64,000 bases of DNA from Persicaria tinctoria (Eukaryota > Streptophyta > Magnoliopsida > Caryophyllales > Polygonaceae): contig JBANSL010000009.1 in the NCBI GenBank assembly GCA_037127255.1, forward strand, positions 21,348,475 to 21,412,474, in the 5' to 3' direction. Both the position numbers and the translations under genes were made by a program. Shown in pieces: positions 11,661-22,300 of this stretch (position 1 is its first letter; each line of letters opens with the position of its first letter). The notes below the pieces were generated by a model. That model was not told where the DNA came from, ran no database searches, and saw only the letters and a list, made by a program, of their open reading frames with translations.

Positions 11661-11800
11661 TCGAGTACGTATCAATAGGAGAGAGGAAAAAATAAAAAAG
11701 TAGAAAATAGGGAATTGATTGAATGAACTAAAATCAAGGAGAAGTTGACACGTTATCAAAGTCTTCTAATTTAAAGTATTATATAGATATAGAATATAGA
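11660..11800 (-). mobile_element. Helitron-type 5' terminus (A)
   Basis: The minus strand begins A|TCTATATTCTATATC and continues with AATACTTTAAATTAGAAGAC and GTGTCAACTTCTCC. The same terminal sequence, with TC after a host A, occurs at 50308 and, shortened, at 50085. The TC start and A target base fit Helitrons. Confidence 0.55.
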
Positions 11801-11821
11801 TTCAATGTTTTGAATTAAGTT

Positions 11822-12010
11822 CAATTGTTAACAAATATGTTGGAAATAAAAGAAAGAATATGACTGATTTAAAAGGATAAAGGGAAGAAAAAAAATAATA
11901 ATTAAAAAAAATAATAATTAAATATAGGAGAGAGGAAAAAATAAAAAAAATAGAAAATAGGGGATTGGTTGAATTAACTAAAATCAAGGAGAATGTGACA
12001 CGTCGTTAAA
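11822..12010 (-). repeat. Helitron subterminal segment flanking the left MULE end
   Basis: About 190 bp nearly identical to 50086-50270, in the same orientation. Thus the sequence on both sides of the large MULE belongs to one Helitron family. Here the Helitron's first roughly 30 bp are missing and the MULE end begins instead. Confidence 0.7.
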
Positions 12011-12080
12011 GGGGTGATCATATTTTCACCGTTAATTTTTACTATTTCCACCACTAATTACCGGATAGGTATGCGGTGGC
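12011..12080. repeat. left terminal inverted repeat of the MULE
   Basis: It matches the inverted right terminus except for a small indel in the first 12 bp and a few substitutions. The innermost part already contains one ATAGGTATGCGGTG half palindrome. Confidence 0.8.
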
Positions 12081-12309
12081 TGAAATGACAGTCAACGATC
12101 CCACCGCATAGGTGTACGGTGGTCCACCGCAAAGTATTGTGGTGGATCGAGGTGTGTAAAGACCCACCGCAATACTTTGCGGTGGGCCACTCCGTTCTGT
12201 TGGAACCCCACCGCATAAGTTTGCGGTAAGTCTTGGGTGACCCATTTTCTGGTGGGTGTTGGCCTGACTGGACCGGACACGCCAATCACCGCAAATATAT
12301 GCGGTGAGT
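12061..12309. promoter_or_regulatory. palindrome cluster 1 (six copies)
   Basis: Copies of ACCGCATANNYATGCGGT or close variants at about 12061, 12101, 12125, 12164, 12208 and 12288. The copies at 12125 and 12164 share a different core (AAAGTATTG and its inverse), so the outer ACCGC/GCGGT arms are conserved while the middle varies. The cluster lies downstream of the transposase gene, inside the left end. Confidence 0.75.
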
Positions 12310-12617
12310 TTGGGGGTTGTTAGTTTCTACCCTAATTTGGGGTTGGGGTAGAAACATATGTTATTATAAATTGGAATTTAAAAAATTTATGTTTTATGTA
12401 TTTGTCATTATCATCAAAATCGCATGTAAATTTAATAAATTGCAAATGATATGTTTCAGTTAGAAGAAAGAGTATATAATTTAATAAGAAACGCTTAGTA
12501 CGTATCGGGGTAGTACCCGACGATCTCCGAATCGATTCCGAATATGGCTGCTCCATGTCAAAATAAACAAATATTGCATAGGAAAAAAACAAACTGAAGT
12601 ATGGGAAATGTCAAGCA

Positions 12618-15600
12618 TTATAAAAAAAACGTGGGTTGAAAAATGTCATAGAACACAGTTCGGGAAATGGCACATACAAATATAAAGTGCCCGAAGGAGC
12701 CAACATATGACACGGGAAAAATGAAAAGTGCTAATAGCAGAGGCGGACGGCCACCATCACGACGACGGTAGGCTTTGTATCGTGCAATCCTCGCCGCAAA
12801 CTGCTCGTCCCAACCGTTGACTGTGGGATCGTGATGTCGTGTCCATATAGTGTAGACTGGTGGCAGAGGCGAACCAGACAACAACCAAATATGTAGATAA
12901 CATGTGACTCTTGACATTAGAAGAGAGAAACGAAACTTTAAGAAATGAATGACTATGAAATTTGAAACGTACCGGAACAAAGTGGTTGCTATTGCCGACT
13001 AAAGCTATCCCATCTTCTTCATAGGTCGGTACTGACGGGCCCCCGGTGGCGTACAGAGGTAGGCACAACATCGACATCTTCTGTGACAAAATCACACCAA
13101 AGGATGCTGGTGAAGCGTGGCAAATACCTCGCCCATGATTAGAATCTCCATCCAATAAGTAGCATCATGACACGTGTTGAAATAGTTGACCCTCATGATG
13201 AGCTCATCTAAGGCAGGATAGTAATGGTACCGATCTGCATGCAGCTGAAACTCAACGGCCAACTCCCGTCGAACTCGAGACCATACGTCTTGCCCCAAGT
13301 TAAGAAGACAAGCAAAATATCTATACCCACAATGACCATCACCTGCAACATTTGTGACGGCTCGTGTGAAAGTAATCATGAATTCGTCAATGTTGCCAAT
13401 GCCCCAATTGAAATCTATGTGAGGGAGATTCTGCGGCGGAAGTGCCGTAGGTGCTGTCGGTGGAATGTCACCTACAGCCTCCGACGCTGATCGTCCTCTA
13501 CCACGTCCCTTCGCACGACCCTGTCCCCGACCTTGTCCTCTTCCTCTTCCTCGACCACTAGGAGGCTCCTCGATGACAATTGCGTTGGACCCAGTGCCCT
13601 CTTCATTGTCTTCCGCATCATCTGCTTCGTTTGATGAAGATTGACCCCGACCTCGACCTCGTGCTGATCCCCTGCTCCCCTCTCTATCGGCTCGACGTTG
13701 GGCCAGAGCACGCTCACGTTCCCAAGGTAGAGGGTTTGTCTGACATGGGTGGTGAGTCCTCGGTCTCCCTTTCGGTCTACGGTCCTCGGGGTCAGGTGGA
13801 GTCAAAGATGTATGAGAGGGACGATCCCCATCGTTGAATACCGATGGAATCCTCCAACGAGTATCCTCGTCCATAGCTCCACTCTAGAACAACGTGATGA
13901 TGCGCAACATGTCGACATTAGCTCTGGTGAGGGGAGTGTTATCCTGGACGTTGTCAACATGCGGACGATTCCAATCCAATTGCTTCCAAAAAATGGAAAT
14001 CTGGGACGGTCTGATGGGTATCTGCGTGTCTCGATAAGCTTGCATCTCATGTGTGCATGGGAGAACGTAGATGTCCCTCCAGTATCTATCTTTGCATGGT
14101 TGCGATGGCGGATCGGCTTCCATCTTCGTGTATATGTCGAACAACAAGTTGAAACATTCATTCGACACAATATGCCGAATTCGATCGCATATCCATAAGC
14201 CGTGCGGGTCTGTCAGCCAGGTGTTGTTCGCTCGCCCCATTGTATTCTTCATCTCACTTATTTAGTCCGCCATCATCAGATCGATTGTGGTGATCATGTG
14301 AGTAAAATCACCGATTGCAGAGTTTAGGGTCTTCTTTAACATCGAATGAGCAGACTCCGCCCTACAAGAGAAGTGGGACTCACATGTGAATATCGATATA
14401 TATTGTAAACAAAATACGCGTACCATGAAATTCGTAAGCAAAAAAGATGTGCAACTATTCGTCGTGGTCGTACCAAAATGCTAGATTGCATCTGTCCATG
14501 CACGAACTATATTCTCCAAGTAATCTTGTAACCACGTCCCCTCCAAATACGGCATCAACCCTTCGACATGGCCCCACTCTGCATGCATACCCCTTCTTCT
14601 GGCGGTGAAAGTTTCAACTGATCTGGATTTGAACAGGCCATAACACGCGTTCTTGAAACGCTCAGCAACATCAAGATTCTTCGACTTCTAGAAAGCAGCT
14701 TCTTCGCATCTTCGGAGGACATGCACTGTGCACAACATATGTCTGACAATGGGAAGAACTTCTCACAGCGCCGCAATCAGCCCCACCTTTCGATCTGTGA
14801 CAACAACGTACGGAAGGTTACCTCACATGAGGTAAATGAGCTGCTCCAACGTCCAACGGTACGTATCTGTGTTCTCGTGCGACATGAAGCAGAACCTGAT
14901 GACGAAGTTCTTCTTTGTGCAAGTGAATCCAATGAACTCGCACAAAGGGATCCCGTACTTGCACAATGAAATATTTTAGTTTGCAAACCCTGGTCGGTAG
15001 GGGTAAGCGATTAGTTTGAGATAGAAACATACGCATTCGTCCGGTATGTACTGTCGACGAGGACGACGTATGGAAACATGGCCATAAGATGGCGAGCGTC
15101 TGAATGCACGATGAATAGATCTTGAAGCCTGTTGGAACGTCAGGGGATCTCCTCGTAGAGTAGAAGTAACCCCTCTCTCACAATACGTGAAGTGTTTCCT
15201 GCGTGGCTGGTTGATCTCCTCTCGCTTCAGCTTTAAACTTTGCCCTAGCATTGTACACTTGTCACTGCGATGTGAAGTTCAACTTCTGGCTTCACTCAAC
15301 AATCATCTTCAAGGTGGCTAAAATCGGTTTCGGTGGGGTACCAGCCACGGTCAGGGCCAACGCAGCGTCCCTCTCCTTTGTATCCATCCGATCGATGTAC
15401 GAGTGACCCTCCAACGAACCGGGAAGGTCATGGTTGTGCTTGCCGTGAAGAACGTCAAACCTCACCCCATTTGAACTCCACGCCTGACAATGCAAACGGA
15501 CAACCTTCTATCTTCGAAATAGCTCTGCGATCGAGTGTTCCCGATGGCCACATCTCCGGCAACTCGCGACCTCTTGCAGAGAGTGTACTCACCGCACTTC

Positions 15601-16151
15601 TCACATACGAGCAATACACTGCCACGCCTTGTAGGAGTGCTCCCCCAAGACCACTTGATTGTCCGAACCATATTTAGCTTTAAGGCATTGCCACGACAGT
15701 GCTATAACAGGTCGTCGCGATTGGTCCACATCTGCGCTGTAGCGAAATCGGATGTGTAATCGTGGAACTCCTGGTTACGGGGATCCACGTGGTCACACTC
15801 GTCTGACATCGGATCAGCCTGCTCCTTCAATGGTTGCTGTGGCGATGTCATACATGTATTTAAATTACGGTACAATAACATCCTTACATTACATATATAT
15901 TACAGTATAATTTCAGGTCGGGCTACGTTACACTACCTATATTACGGTATTTATATTATGGTTTCCATTCGCCCTGATTCTAAACCTACGTTATGACGTC
16001 CTTGCTAGTACGAGAATATAACCACACGTATACGGGAAAGAGATAGTACGTACCCGAAGACGAGCGGGTGGAGAGTCGTCACCATTGGAGTGAGTGTTTG
16101 CGCTTCGTCCGCCCCACTTGAAGTCGCTCGATTAGCGTCGACATTTGCCAT
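12618..16151 (-). pseudogene. mudrA-like: MuDR-type transposase with C-terminal OTU protease domain
   Basis: The minus strand starts with ATG at 16151 (MANVDANRAT), with a likely intron between donor CGG|GTACGT (about 16052) and acceptor CGCCACAG (about 15840). Order of recognisable parts: N-terminal MuDR-type region (HDYTSDFATAQMWTNRDDL), FAR1-like segment (KHNHDLPGSLEGHSYIDRM, about 15430), transposase core with first catalytic Asp (FPYVVLVDSTYRTN, about 15070) and second (LPYVVVTDRKVGL, about 14810), a SWIM-like LPCTHE region (about 14060), a Gly/Arg-rich linker, then the OTU domain. At least four in-frame stops and several frameshifts interrupt it, so it is not translatable as one protein. 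It is the expected autonomy gene of this element; MULE transposases fused to OTU-type proteases are known in plants. Confidence 0.8.
12757..13874 (-). pseudogene. OTU-like cysteine protease region of the transposase
   Basis: An open frame of 260 codons starts at 13874 with a low-complexity Arg/Gly-rich linker (residues 66-128) and then has the OTU catalytic-Cys motif GDGHCGYR at residues 178-185. After a frameshift near 13100-13130 the domain continues to the catalytic-His motif NSNHFVPV (about 12985) and a tail with HHDPTVNGWDEQFAARI typical of MULE-OTU C-termini. OTU proteins remove ubiquitin; the role in MULEs is not established. Cys and His are both kept, which is notable given how damaged the upstream transposase is. 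Confidence 0.75.
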
Positions 16152-16169
16152 AGGAGAAGGAAGTTGTGG

Positions 16170-16980
16170 ATGGTCTACCAACGGAGAGTGTATGCCTTCT
16201 TATAAAGGTACACTGCATAGGTAGATCGACGGTGGAACAATTGACCGTTGAACCGGCGAAATTTGAATTTGGGGGGCTTATATGGATACGGTGGCCTTAC
16301 CGCATAAGTGTACGGTGGAGTTACCGCATACGTATGCGGTGGAGTTGCCTATATATACTCGGCGCCCGATCGTGTGTTGATATTGTGGATGTGCGATCTA
16401 TTACACAAGCAGCATGTCATGATCCCACGAGTGGTTGATCTTATTCAAGCGTGGGATTGTGGCAGGCTGGTAGAATAGTCGTTCGTAGTCTTAGTTGGAA
16501 AAGTGGTGATAACCCCGGCAACGTGTCACGCCAAACGATTTTTGGCTTCGGATTGAAATCGTAGGGCATTGGCATGTTGCTAGAATTATACCACTATGCA
16601 CATTGATAGAGCGCGGCGACAACAAAGCGTCGATAACGCATGCCATATGCTACGTTCAGGGATTTTCGTCGTATAATGGGAATCCCTGGCCGTTGGCATG
16701 TTGCCGGAGTTATCACGCTCGGGAATGTACAAGAGGTGAGGTGAGCTCCTATAAAACGGGCCCCGTCGGCCCTCATTTTACCAATGCAGTTTTACGAATT
16801 ATTACACGGGCCACGTGTAAAGGTCTTACGCTGCGATGTCGTCGGTTGATTGGATGTGTGAGGCCTTTTACATGTGGCCTATGTCGTCGGTTGATTGATA
16901 AAGTAGGCAACGTGCGACGTTCACCGATTTGTGTCTTCGGATTGACGCAACAAATAAAAAATTAAAAAAATAAAAACTAT
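16170..16980. other. spacer upstream of the transposase gene
   Basis: This stretch holds two palindromes (16299-16317 and 16323-16342) and imperfect direct repeats of a block containing GGCAACGTGTCACG and CTTCGGATTG. A plus-strand frame at 16603-16965 has no recognisable domain; I do not call it a gene. Confidence 0.5.
16299..16342. promoter_or_regulatory. palindrome cluster 2, upstream of the transposase
   Basis: Two tandem copies, about 150-190 bp upstream of the transposase ATG (16151, minus strand), plus a half site at about 16281. Position suggests a promoter element. Confidence 0.65.
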
Positions 16981-17020
16981 CCAAAGAACGGGGCAACCTT
17001 AGGGCTGCCCCGTTCTTTGG
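16981..17020. repeat. perfect 15-bp inverted repeat, 10-bp loop
   Basis: CCAAAGAACGGGGCA (16981-16995) and its exact reverse complement (17006-17020) flank ACCTTAGGGC. It sits just upstream of the small gene at 17073, next to a copy of the element-specific palindrome. Confidence 0.9.
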
Positions 17021-17035
17021 GCCCAACGTGAAACC

Positions 17036-17055
17036 ACCGCATACGTATGCGATGG
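17036..17055. promoter_or_regulatory. palindrome 3, upstream of small gene A
   Basis: One copy (ACCGCATACGTATGCGATGG) lying 18 bp before the first ATG of the small gene at 17073. Confidence 0.65.
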
Positions 17056-17072
17056 GTTGATTTGTGGACCCA

Positions 17073-17522
17073 ATGGCAGTAATTATACACCCCTTCAGCA
17101 TGTTTTGGGAGTGTGGCCCAAAAAAAAAATCCACATTACAAACCTACAGTAGGTCGTTAGGGGATCTTGATTACAAGGTTACCTTCATTAATCATAACGA
17201 GCCAAGGTGGACAGAGGAATGCACTTGTCGCCATCCATCGTACACGGAGGGACATTCGTGCTTTTTAATTCGTACTTGTTCTTATTGTTATGACGATAGA
17301 GGAGAACCCGAGTTTTACTACATAATGGCCGAGGCGGAGGTCGTCTGCCGCCTTCTTACGTATTTTCATGACGATTGCATAACTGTAAACTCACTCGAGA
17401 TTAGTAAGCATGTCACAGAGAAGCTAAGATTGTTCAACGACAACGAGAGTCGTGTGGCCTTCAACATCACGCGGATTGAATTATCGCTTAAGGAGACGAT
17501 TTCATCTGTTGGTAGTTGTTAG
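17073..17522 (+). CDS. small Cys/His protein, SVGSC family, copy A
   Basis: An intact frame of 149 codons from ATG 17073 (MAVIIHPFSM). It has LDYKVTFINHNEPRW, then a Cys/His cluster (ECTCRHPSY, HSC, CSYC), an acidic/aromatic region (GEPEFYY) and the C-terminus SVGSC followed by a stop. A diverged paralogue on the same strand is split between 19246-19361 and 42186-42514. Two minus-strand genes (17724-18240, 42705-43215) share the C-terminal half and an N-terminal YLCNCQH motif. The Cys/His cluster loosely recalls a SWIM finger but lacks its exact spacing. No function can be assigned; repeated retention of frame and motif suggests it was once useful to the element. Confidence 0.6.
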   Translation: MAVIIHPFSMFWECGPKKKSTLQTYSRSLGDLDYKVTFINHNEPRWTEECTCRHPSYTEGHSCFLIRTCSYCYDDRGEPEFYYIMAEAEVVCRLLTYFHDDCITVNSLEISKHVTEKLRLFNDNESRVAFNITRIELSLKETISSVGSC

Positions 17523-17723
17523 ATGAAGTGCGAGTAATGTATGTAGTGGCAGTGACGTTAATTTTATCATTACTTATGTGAAACGTCAGTAGAAAATTTG
17601 GTCGATCTTGTTGGGGGCGTAGGTGTCTATAAAAAGAAATCAATTGGTCACACGTTCTTACATTACATGGTTTAATACAACATCAATAACACATTTTTTT
17701 CCAACAACCCACCTTCTCGCTAC

Positions 17724-18240
17724 CTACGCTTGAGGCAAATATGGTACGGAACAACTACCAACAGACTCCTCTATAAGCCGTTCATGAATGTGGATCTCCA
17801 GACATATAAATGCGTACTTCTTCACTCTCTCGTTTGCTGGATGCACTACGTTGTCTACAGCTACCCTTGCAATTCGTAATGCGCAGCTCAGTCTGACATC
17901 GGTGAACAGATCGCTGATCAAGCATTTGATTGCATCAACCGCCTCGTGGTAGTATGACTTAGGGTCCTCCGTGTACGACGGCTCACCGTTGACACACGCC
18001 AGTTCCACCGGCTCCGAGAATGCGTACGTATTGCCTTGAACTCCTTTATAGCATACGACGTGGAAAAGGCATCATGTTAATGATGGAGACCACATCTTGT
18101 GCTGACAATTGCACAAATAATCCTTGTACGAACGAGAATATTTATCAACGATAATTTTGAAAGATATAACTCTACTTGTCTCACCTTCAAACTCTTGTAT
18201 TCTCACCCTATTTTTTTTGTACAAGCTAACTTGTTTGTAG
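17724..18240 (-). CDS. small protein, SVGSC family, convergent partner A'
   Basis: Minus-strand gene, convergent with copy A (about 200 bp between stops). The 3' exon (about 18050-17724) encodes NTYAFSEPVELACVNGE, EDPKSYYHEAVDAI and the C-terminus ESVGSCSVPYLPQA. A 5' segment near 18240-18100 encodes EFEGETSRVISFKI and DYLCNCQH, and splices to the 3' exon at an uncertain place. Its C-terminal half aligns with copy A (YY, spaced hydrophobic residues, SVGSC). Its 5' region faces palindrome cluster 4, which it shares with the divergent B3-like gene. Confidence 0.5.
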
Positions 18241-18279
18241 TGTCAGGTAAGCGATGGGGGGCCACATTTATATTCTCCC

Positions 18280-18402
18280 CACCGCATACACATGCGGTGG
18301 TACTCATCGCATACGCTTGCGGTGGTACTCATCGCATATACATGCAGTGGTACCCACCGTATACCCATGCGGTGGTACCCACCGTATACCCATGCGGTAT
18401 AA
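18280..18402. promoter_or_regulatory. palindrome cluster 4 (five tandem copies)
   Basis: Five copies at about 25-bp spacing, all variants of ACCGCATANNYATGCGGT, lying between the divergent A' gene (minus) and the B3-like gene (plus). A TATAAAA box follows at 18429. The site is placed like a bidirectional promoter operator. Confidence 0.75.
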
Positions 18403-18428
18403 GGTGGGTGTAACCCCTATTCCACCAC

Positions 18429-18435
18429 TATAAAA
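18429..18435 (+). promoter_or_regulatory. TATA box of the B3-like gene
   Basis: TATAAAA about 50 bp before ATG 18481 and about 27 bp after the last palindrome. It argues that translation starts at 18481 rather than further upstream. Confidence 0.6.
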
Positions 18436-18480
18436 TGATATCCAGGCTTGACACAAACCATCACCTCCAAAGTGGAAAAA

Positions 18481-18870
18481 ATGGAAACCGACTCACCAAA
18501 TCAAAATTCTAACCACCTCCTCATCTTCGACATCTACCAAGTGGATGCTGAGCAATACATACGGATGATGCCAACTTATTGTTTCGGTGAACATTTCGCA
18601 CCCCATGTACCGGAGCAAATCTTTTTATCTACTCGTATTATAACAGACTTCCCTGTTCATATCATAGGAGGCTCCTATGGTTCTCATTGGGTGGCCCGAG
18701 GATGGAGAGATTTTGTCAAAACTCACGGCCTCGAAATCAAAACATCAATAGTATTCACCCATCTAGGCGAAGCAAGGTTTCAAGTCCACTTTCTGTACAA
18801 ACAAGGTTATAACATCGAAGAGGAGATGGATGCCGCTGGATATGAAAGGCTAGAAGCAAATGGGTTCTAA
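18481..18870 (+). CDS. B3-like DNA-binding domain protein
   Basis: An intact 129-codon frame from ATG 18481 (METDSPNQNS) to TAA. The C-terminal two thirds have the pattern of a plant B3 domain: FPVHIIGGSYGSHWVARGW, then RDFVKTHGLEIKTSIVF and FQVHFLY, matching the B3 series of strands with the typical GW..FV..G/L..G...VF core. B3 domains bind short DNA motifs in the major groove. It lies inside the MULE, after five tandem palindromes and a TATA box, so the palindrome is a natural candidate target. The domain call rests on pattern recognition, not a search; a truncated or divergent B3 is the best fit. Confidence 0.55.
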   Translation: METDSPNQNSNHLLIFDIYQVDAEQYIRMMPTYCFGEHFAPHVPEQIFLSTRIITDFPVHIIGGSYGSHWVARGWRDFVKTHGLEIKTSIVFTHLGEARFQVHFLYKQGYNIEEEMDAAGYERLEANGF

Positions 18871-19245
18871 TTTATCTTCGTCTATAGTTCGCTATGTAAT
18901 AGGTTTTTATTGTAAAACGCAATGTCATGTAACGTGAACTACTAATAAAGATCAGCACCCACCGTTTTGTCCGAGCATACTACACAATTCGAAACAGCTT
19001 TGTCTTGCCAAACATTCTTGCAGAGAGGCTTTCTGCCCCTTTCCTTTGGGTCTCAACGATCCCACTGCATAGGTATGTTGTGTGTGTCACCACATACGTA
19101 TACGATGAGAACCACCGCATCCCCATGCGGTAGTTACCACCGCATCCCCATGCGGTAGTTACCACCGCATGGGTATGCGGTGCTGCCCTAAATATTCACA
19201 CTCGCACTGTAATAGACCCATGTATTCAAGGAAGAAAAAAAGAAA
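18871..19245. promoter_or_regulatory. spacer with palindrome cluster 5 (five copies)
   Basis: Palindromes at about 19061, 19088, 19111, 19137 and 19161, the last three in a regular 24-bp tandem. They lie upstream of the small gene copy B (ATG 19246). No other feature is visible in this spacer. Confidence 0.7.
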
Positions 19246-19361
19246 ATGGTTTTAGTCCAAACCTACCAGCGGTCAGCAGGTGATTTGGATTACAAGTTTC
19301 TTTGATTCATTACACGAAGCCTAGGTGGCCGGAGGAATGCACATGTCGGCATCCATCTTAT
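19246..19361 (+). pseudogene. small SVGSC-family gene copy B, 5' part
   Basis: ATG 19246 opens MVLVQTYQRSAGDLDYKF, clearly similar to copy A (LQTYSRSLGDLDYKV). A one-base difference then causes a TGA; in the shifted frame the similarity continues (KPRWPEECTCRHPSY) to the gypsy insertion at 19361/19362. The remainder of the gene resumes at 42186. Confidence 0.7.
19357..19361. repeat. target duplication of the gypsy element, left
   Basis: CTTAT before the left LTR corresponds to CTTAC at 42186-42190 after the right LTR, 4 of 5 matching. Confidence 0.6.
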
Positions 19362-22300
19362 TGTAACGACCCGGGATTATGATTCCCGGGTTACGTTTCA
19401 AGGGATGAAACCCCTCGTTAGGATCTTGTGCCCTGAGTACAGGTTGAACGTTTCAAATTCTACTCTAACGTTTTCAAGTGGGATTTCAAACCCAAAATTC
19501 AAAGGGATCGTTGGAATCCCCGGGGAACTCCCCTGTACCTTCCATAAGTCTAAGCATGGAAAACTAACAGTCATGCAAATAGAATAATCAAGGTGTAATA
19601 CAAAAGGGTGCCACGATAGAGCCGGGTCAAAACCAAATCAATAGGCGTATTTATCGAAATCTAAGGTTGGACCATTTCTTTGCAATCGCCCAAGAGAGTT
19701 CCCACGTTACAGAAGCAAGGAACAATCATGCTGCAAAACAAACCTAAAAAAATATATATGCGGGGCGGTGTCAGATCGAAGCCATACACAATATAATCCC
19801 AAACAAGCAGACACATACACATGCTAGTCCTAATAAAGATGCTTCTAGATGCAAGGCGGAATATTAACACACTAGCATGGTCCTAAGATCAAGTGCATAA
19901 ATATAATAAGGCCTTAGCACCGAATACCAAGTGGTATTCGGTGCTGTCCAGCTCCACCCTCTTCCGTGAATGCATTCCATAATAATCGGGCGGCACGCAT
20001 GCCCAACCCGCTCCACAATAAAGCCCGCAGGCATCTCATAATATAAGGAAGTTCATGACTCGATTGACTCAGGACGGGACCCGATGAGACTAGTTCGTCC
20101 TATAACCCTAGCAATGACTCTAGTTACTTCACAGATAACGACCGTTCCGTTTACAAAAGCAATGAGTAAACGAATGCTCAATCATGAGTGCAATCCTAGC
20201 AGGATACTACATGGCATGCTTTATTATGAATGGAAGCCCCTACTATGCACATGGTTACAAGCTGGGAGATCTCTTTTCGAATCTGAGTGAGCTCATATAG
20301 GAACTCACCTGGCTATGTAGAACAGCATAATAGAAGATCCAGCATACATCATTCATAATCACAAGGTATTACCTAGATACATATCAGGACATATATATAA
20401 GTCTACGTCTAATCATTCAAGCATTTAAGCACACATCATTCAACGAGGATAACAATCATATCGCAATCATCATCACATCAAGTTCAACCACTCATCATGA
20501 TGCCACATTCCATAAGACCATATCATTATCATCATTCTGTTCCACCACATTCATATATTTGCAATAATACTCATATATCTGCATGACCATATATCTCCAA
20601 AGTTCATCATATTAATTATAGCTCATAAGCCATAAGTCAAATGATACGAAATTCTAATATCTCATCATGCCGCTAGTCATTCATTCATGCCATTAGTTCA
20701 CACAAATCATGATATTAAACAATCATTCACATCAATTATGGTAGTTAGTTATCGATCACATAATCCCAGAGTTAGTCCCATCCATTTCGAAACCCGAGTT
20801 AACTAGATAGAAATTCCGATATTGAAAAATGTTCGTCAAATACCTTTTTAAATCTCCAACTCTCATAATATTATATTTTAAATCTCAATTATATAACATA
20901 ATATTTCAAATGCTATTTCATTTTAAACACTTCATAAATTATTTCTAAATCCTTTAAAATCCCAATCATTTTTATTTATTTAACAAAATCAGCCTCTTAT
21001 TTTATAAAAATTATAAATTGACCCCTTTATTTTATTAATTACCACAACCGCCATTATATTTGTGAAATGCCAAACCGATCCTCACTTGTTTTAAACCTTT
21101 CGAGACCGAAACATATTCTAGTAGAAATGGGCCAAATTTCATTTGATTTATTTTTAAAAGAATAGGCCCAACAATAAGGCCCAAAACCCCATCTCCATTC
21201 CCATTAGCTTGAAATCGGAGTTGGAAGGATGAAAAAAAGAAGTGGGCCATGCTGCTGATGTGGCTGCTGACATGGAGCGGGACCCACATGAGCCTTCTCC
21301 TTCTTCTTCGACTCATCCCGTCCTCTGTTCGACAGAACCCGAGGAAATCCCGCCCGCGTTGCTTCTCCGCTGATGCGCCCGTCCTCCGCTCTCAGGTCTC
21401 CCGTCTCCATCGATCTCGAACTTTCGCCCCTGCTGCGCTCGCTCTCGTACGCGCTCTCAATCGGCCCTCTCTCTCGCACACTCGAGTTCGCCGAAGATCT
21501 CGTCGGAAAGTCCCTCGCTCCCACCCCCACTCTCTCTCAAACTCACCGGCACTCTTCCCCGACTACTTTGAACACGAAAGGAATCGAAAACAACACACAA
21601 GAGAGAAGGAGAGAGGATCAAAGCTTATCGAGGGGCGTCGACTCGCCGGGAAACGCCGTCGGTGATCGACTGGGCTCGGGTTGTCTCGAGGAAACTTTCC
21701 AGGCCCTGTATCGAAGGAAAAGGTCATGAAGGAGGAGCTTTACTTCGTTCTCGACTATAAAAGACGAAGAGGAGTCTTACCGGAGTTAAATCGGGAAATA
21801 GGGACAATGAGGTGGGTCGGCGGCGTCGACGGCTCGGAGTTGCCACTGGCTCGGACGGACGTCGGAGGAGGTAGCTGTTGGTGCTCAGAAGCTCAGAAAC
21901 GAAGGCATGGTGCGAGGTCGGGGTGGCCGTCGACGACAGTGGTGTTGGTGGTTGTTGTTGCGGTGAACGGTGATGAAGCGGTGGAGCTGGTGAGCAGAGG
22001 TAGATCAAGGAGAAGGTGTTGGTTTTTTTTACTACAGAAGACAGGGGAGAAAAGAGGGGAGGAAGTGATTTTGGGTTGGTGTTGTTGGCGAGACAAACAA
22101 GGGAGGAAGGGCTTGAGTGTGAAGTGAAAGTGGGTATGAAGAGCTTGAAATAAAAGGTGGAGATGCAGGCTGGAAGACAAACGAAGAGGGAGTGCAGAGA
22201 GTACAGTGGCGTGGGTTGGCTGCACCAAAGCAAGGGATTGTTTAACCTTATTCCCAAAATGGTGAAGAAATTGTGGGTGGGAGGATGATGGGTGTGATGG

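Larger units (their letters stand above)
6983..11800 (-). mobile_element. candidate non-autonomous Helitron (4.8 kb)
   Basis: The 3' end is at 6983 (CTAG|T) and the 5' end at 11800, where the minus strand reads A|TCTATATTCTATATC followed by the subterminal sequence shared with other Helitron-type ends at 50085 and 50308. There is no Rep/helicase gene inside. It contains the MITE at 8380-9256 and GC-rich sequence at 9270-10390. Pairing of these two ends is inferred from orientation and the A|T insertion rule; the interior also holds another Helitron subterminal segment (8268-8379), so the region may be composite. Confidence 0.35.

Noticed and set aside
12011..12060. Nine-bp target duplication for the MULE
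   Set aside because: Flanks CGTCGTTAAA and AATATTATAT do not match in any offset I tried.
13224..14265. Several plus-strand frames of 85-149 codons
   Set aside because: Antisense to the MuDR-OTU gene, whose motifs are clear on the minus strand.
18280..18402. CRISPR-like array of regularly spaced repeats
   Set aside because: Plant nuclear DNA, 18-bp palindromes with 5-7-bp gaps rather than unique 30-bp spacers, and no cas genes.
21249..22257. Open frames up to 177 codons within the gypsy LTR
   Set aside because: GC-rich LTR sequence with Ser/Arg or Leu/Pro bias, no domain, and overlapping frames on both strands.
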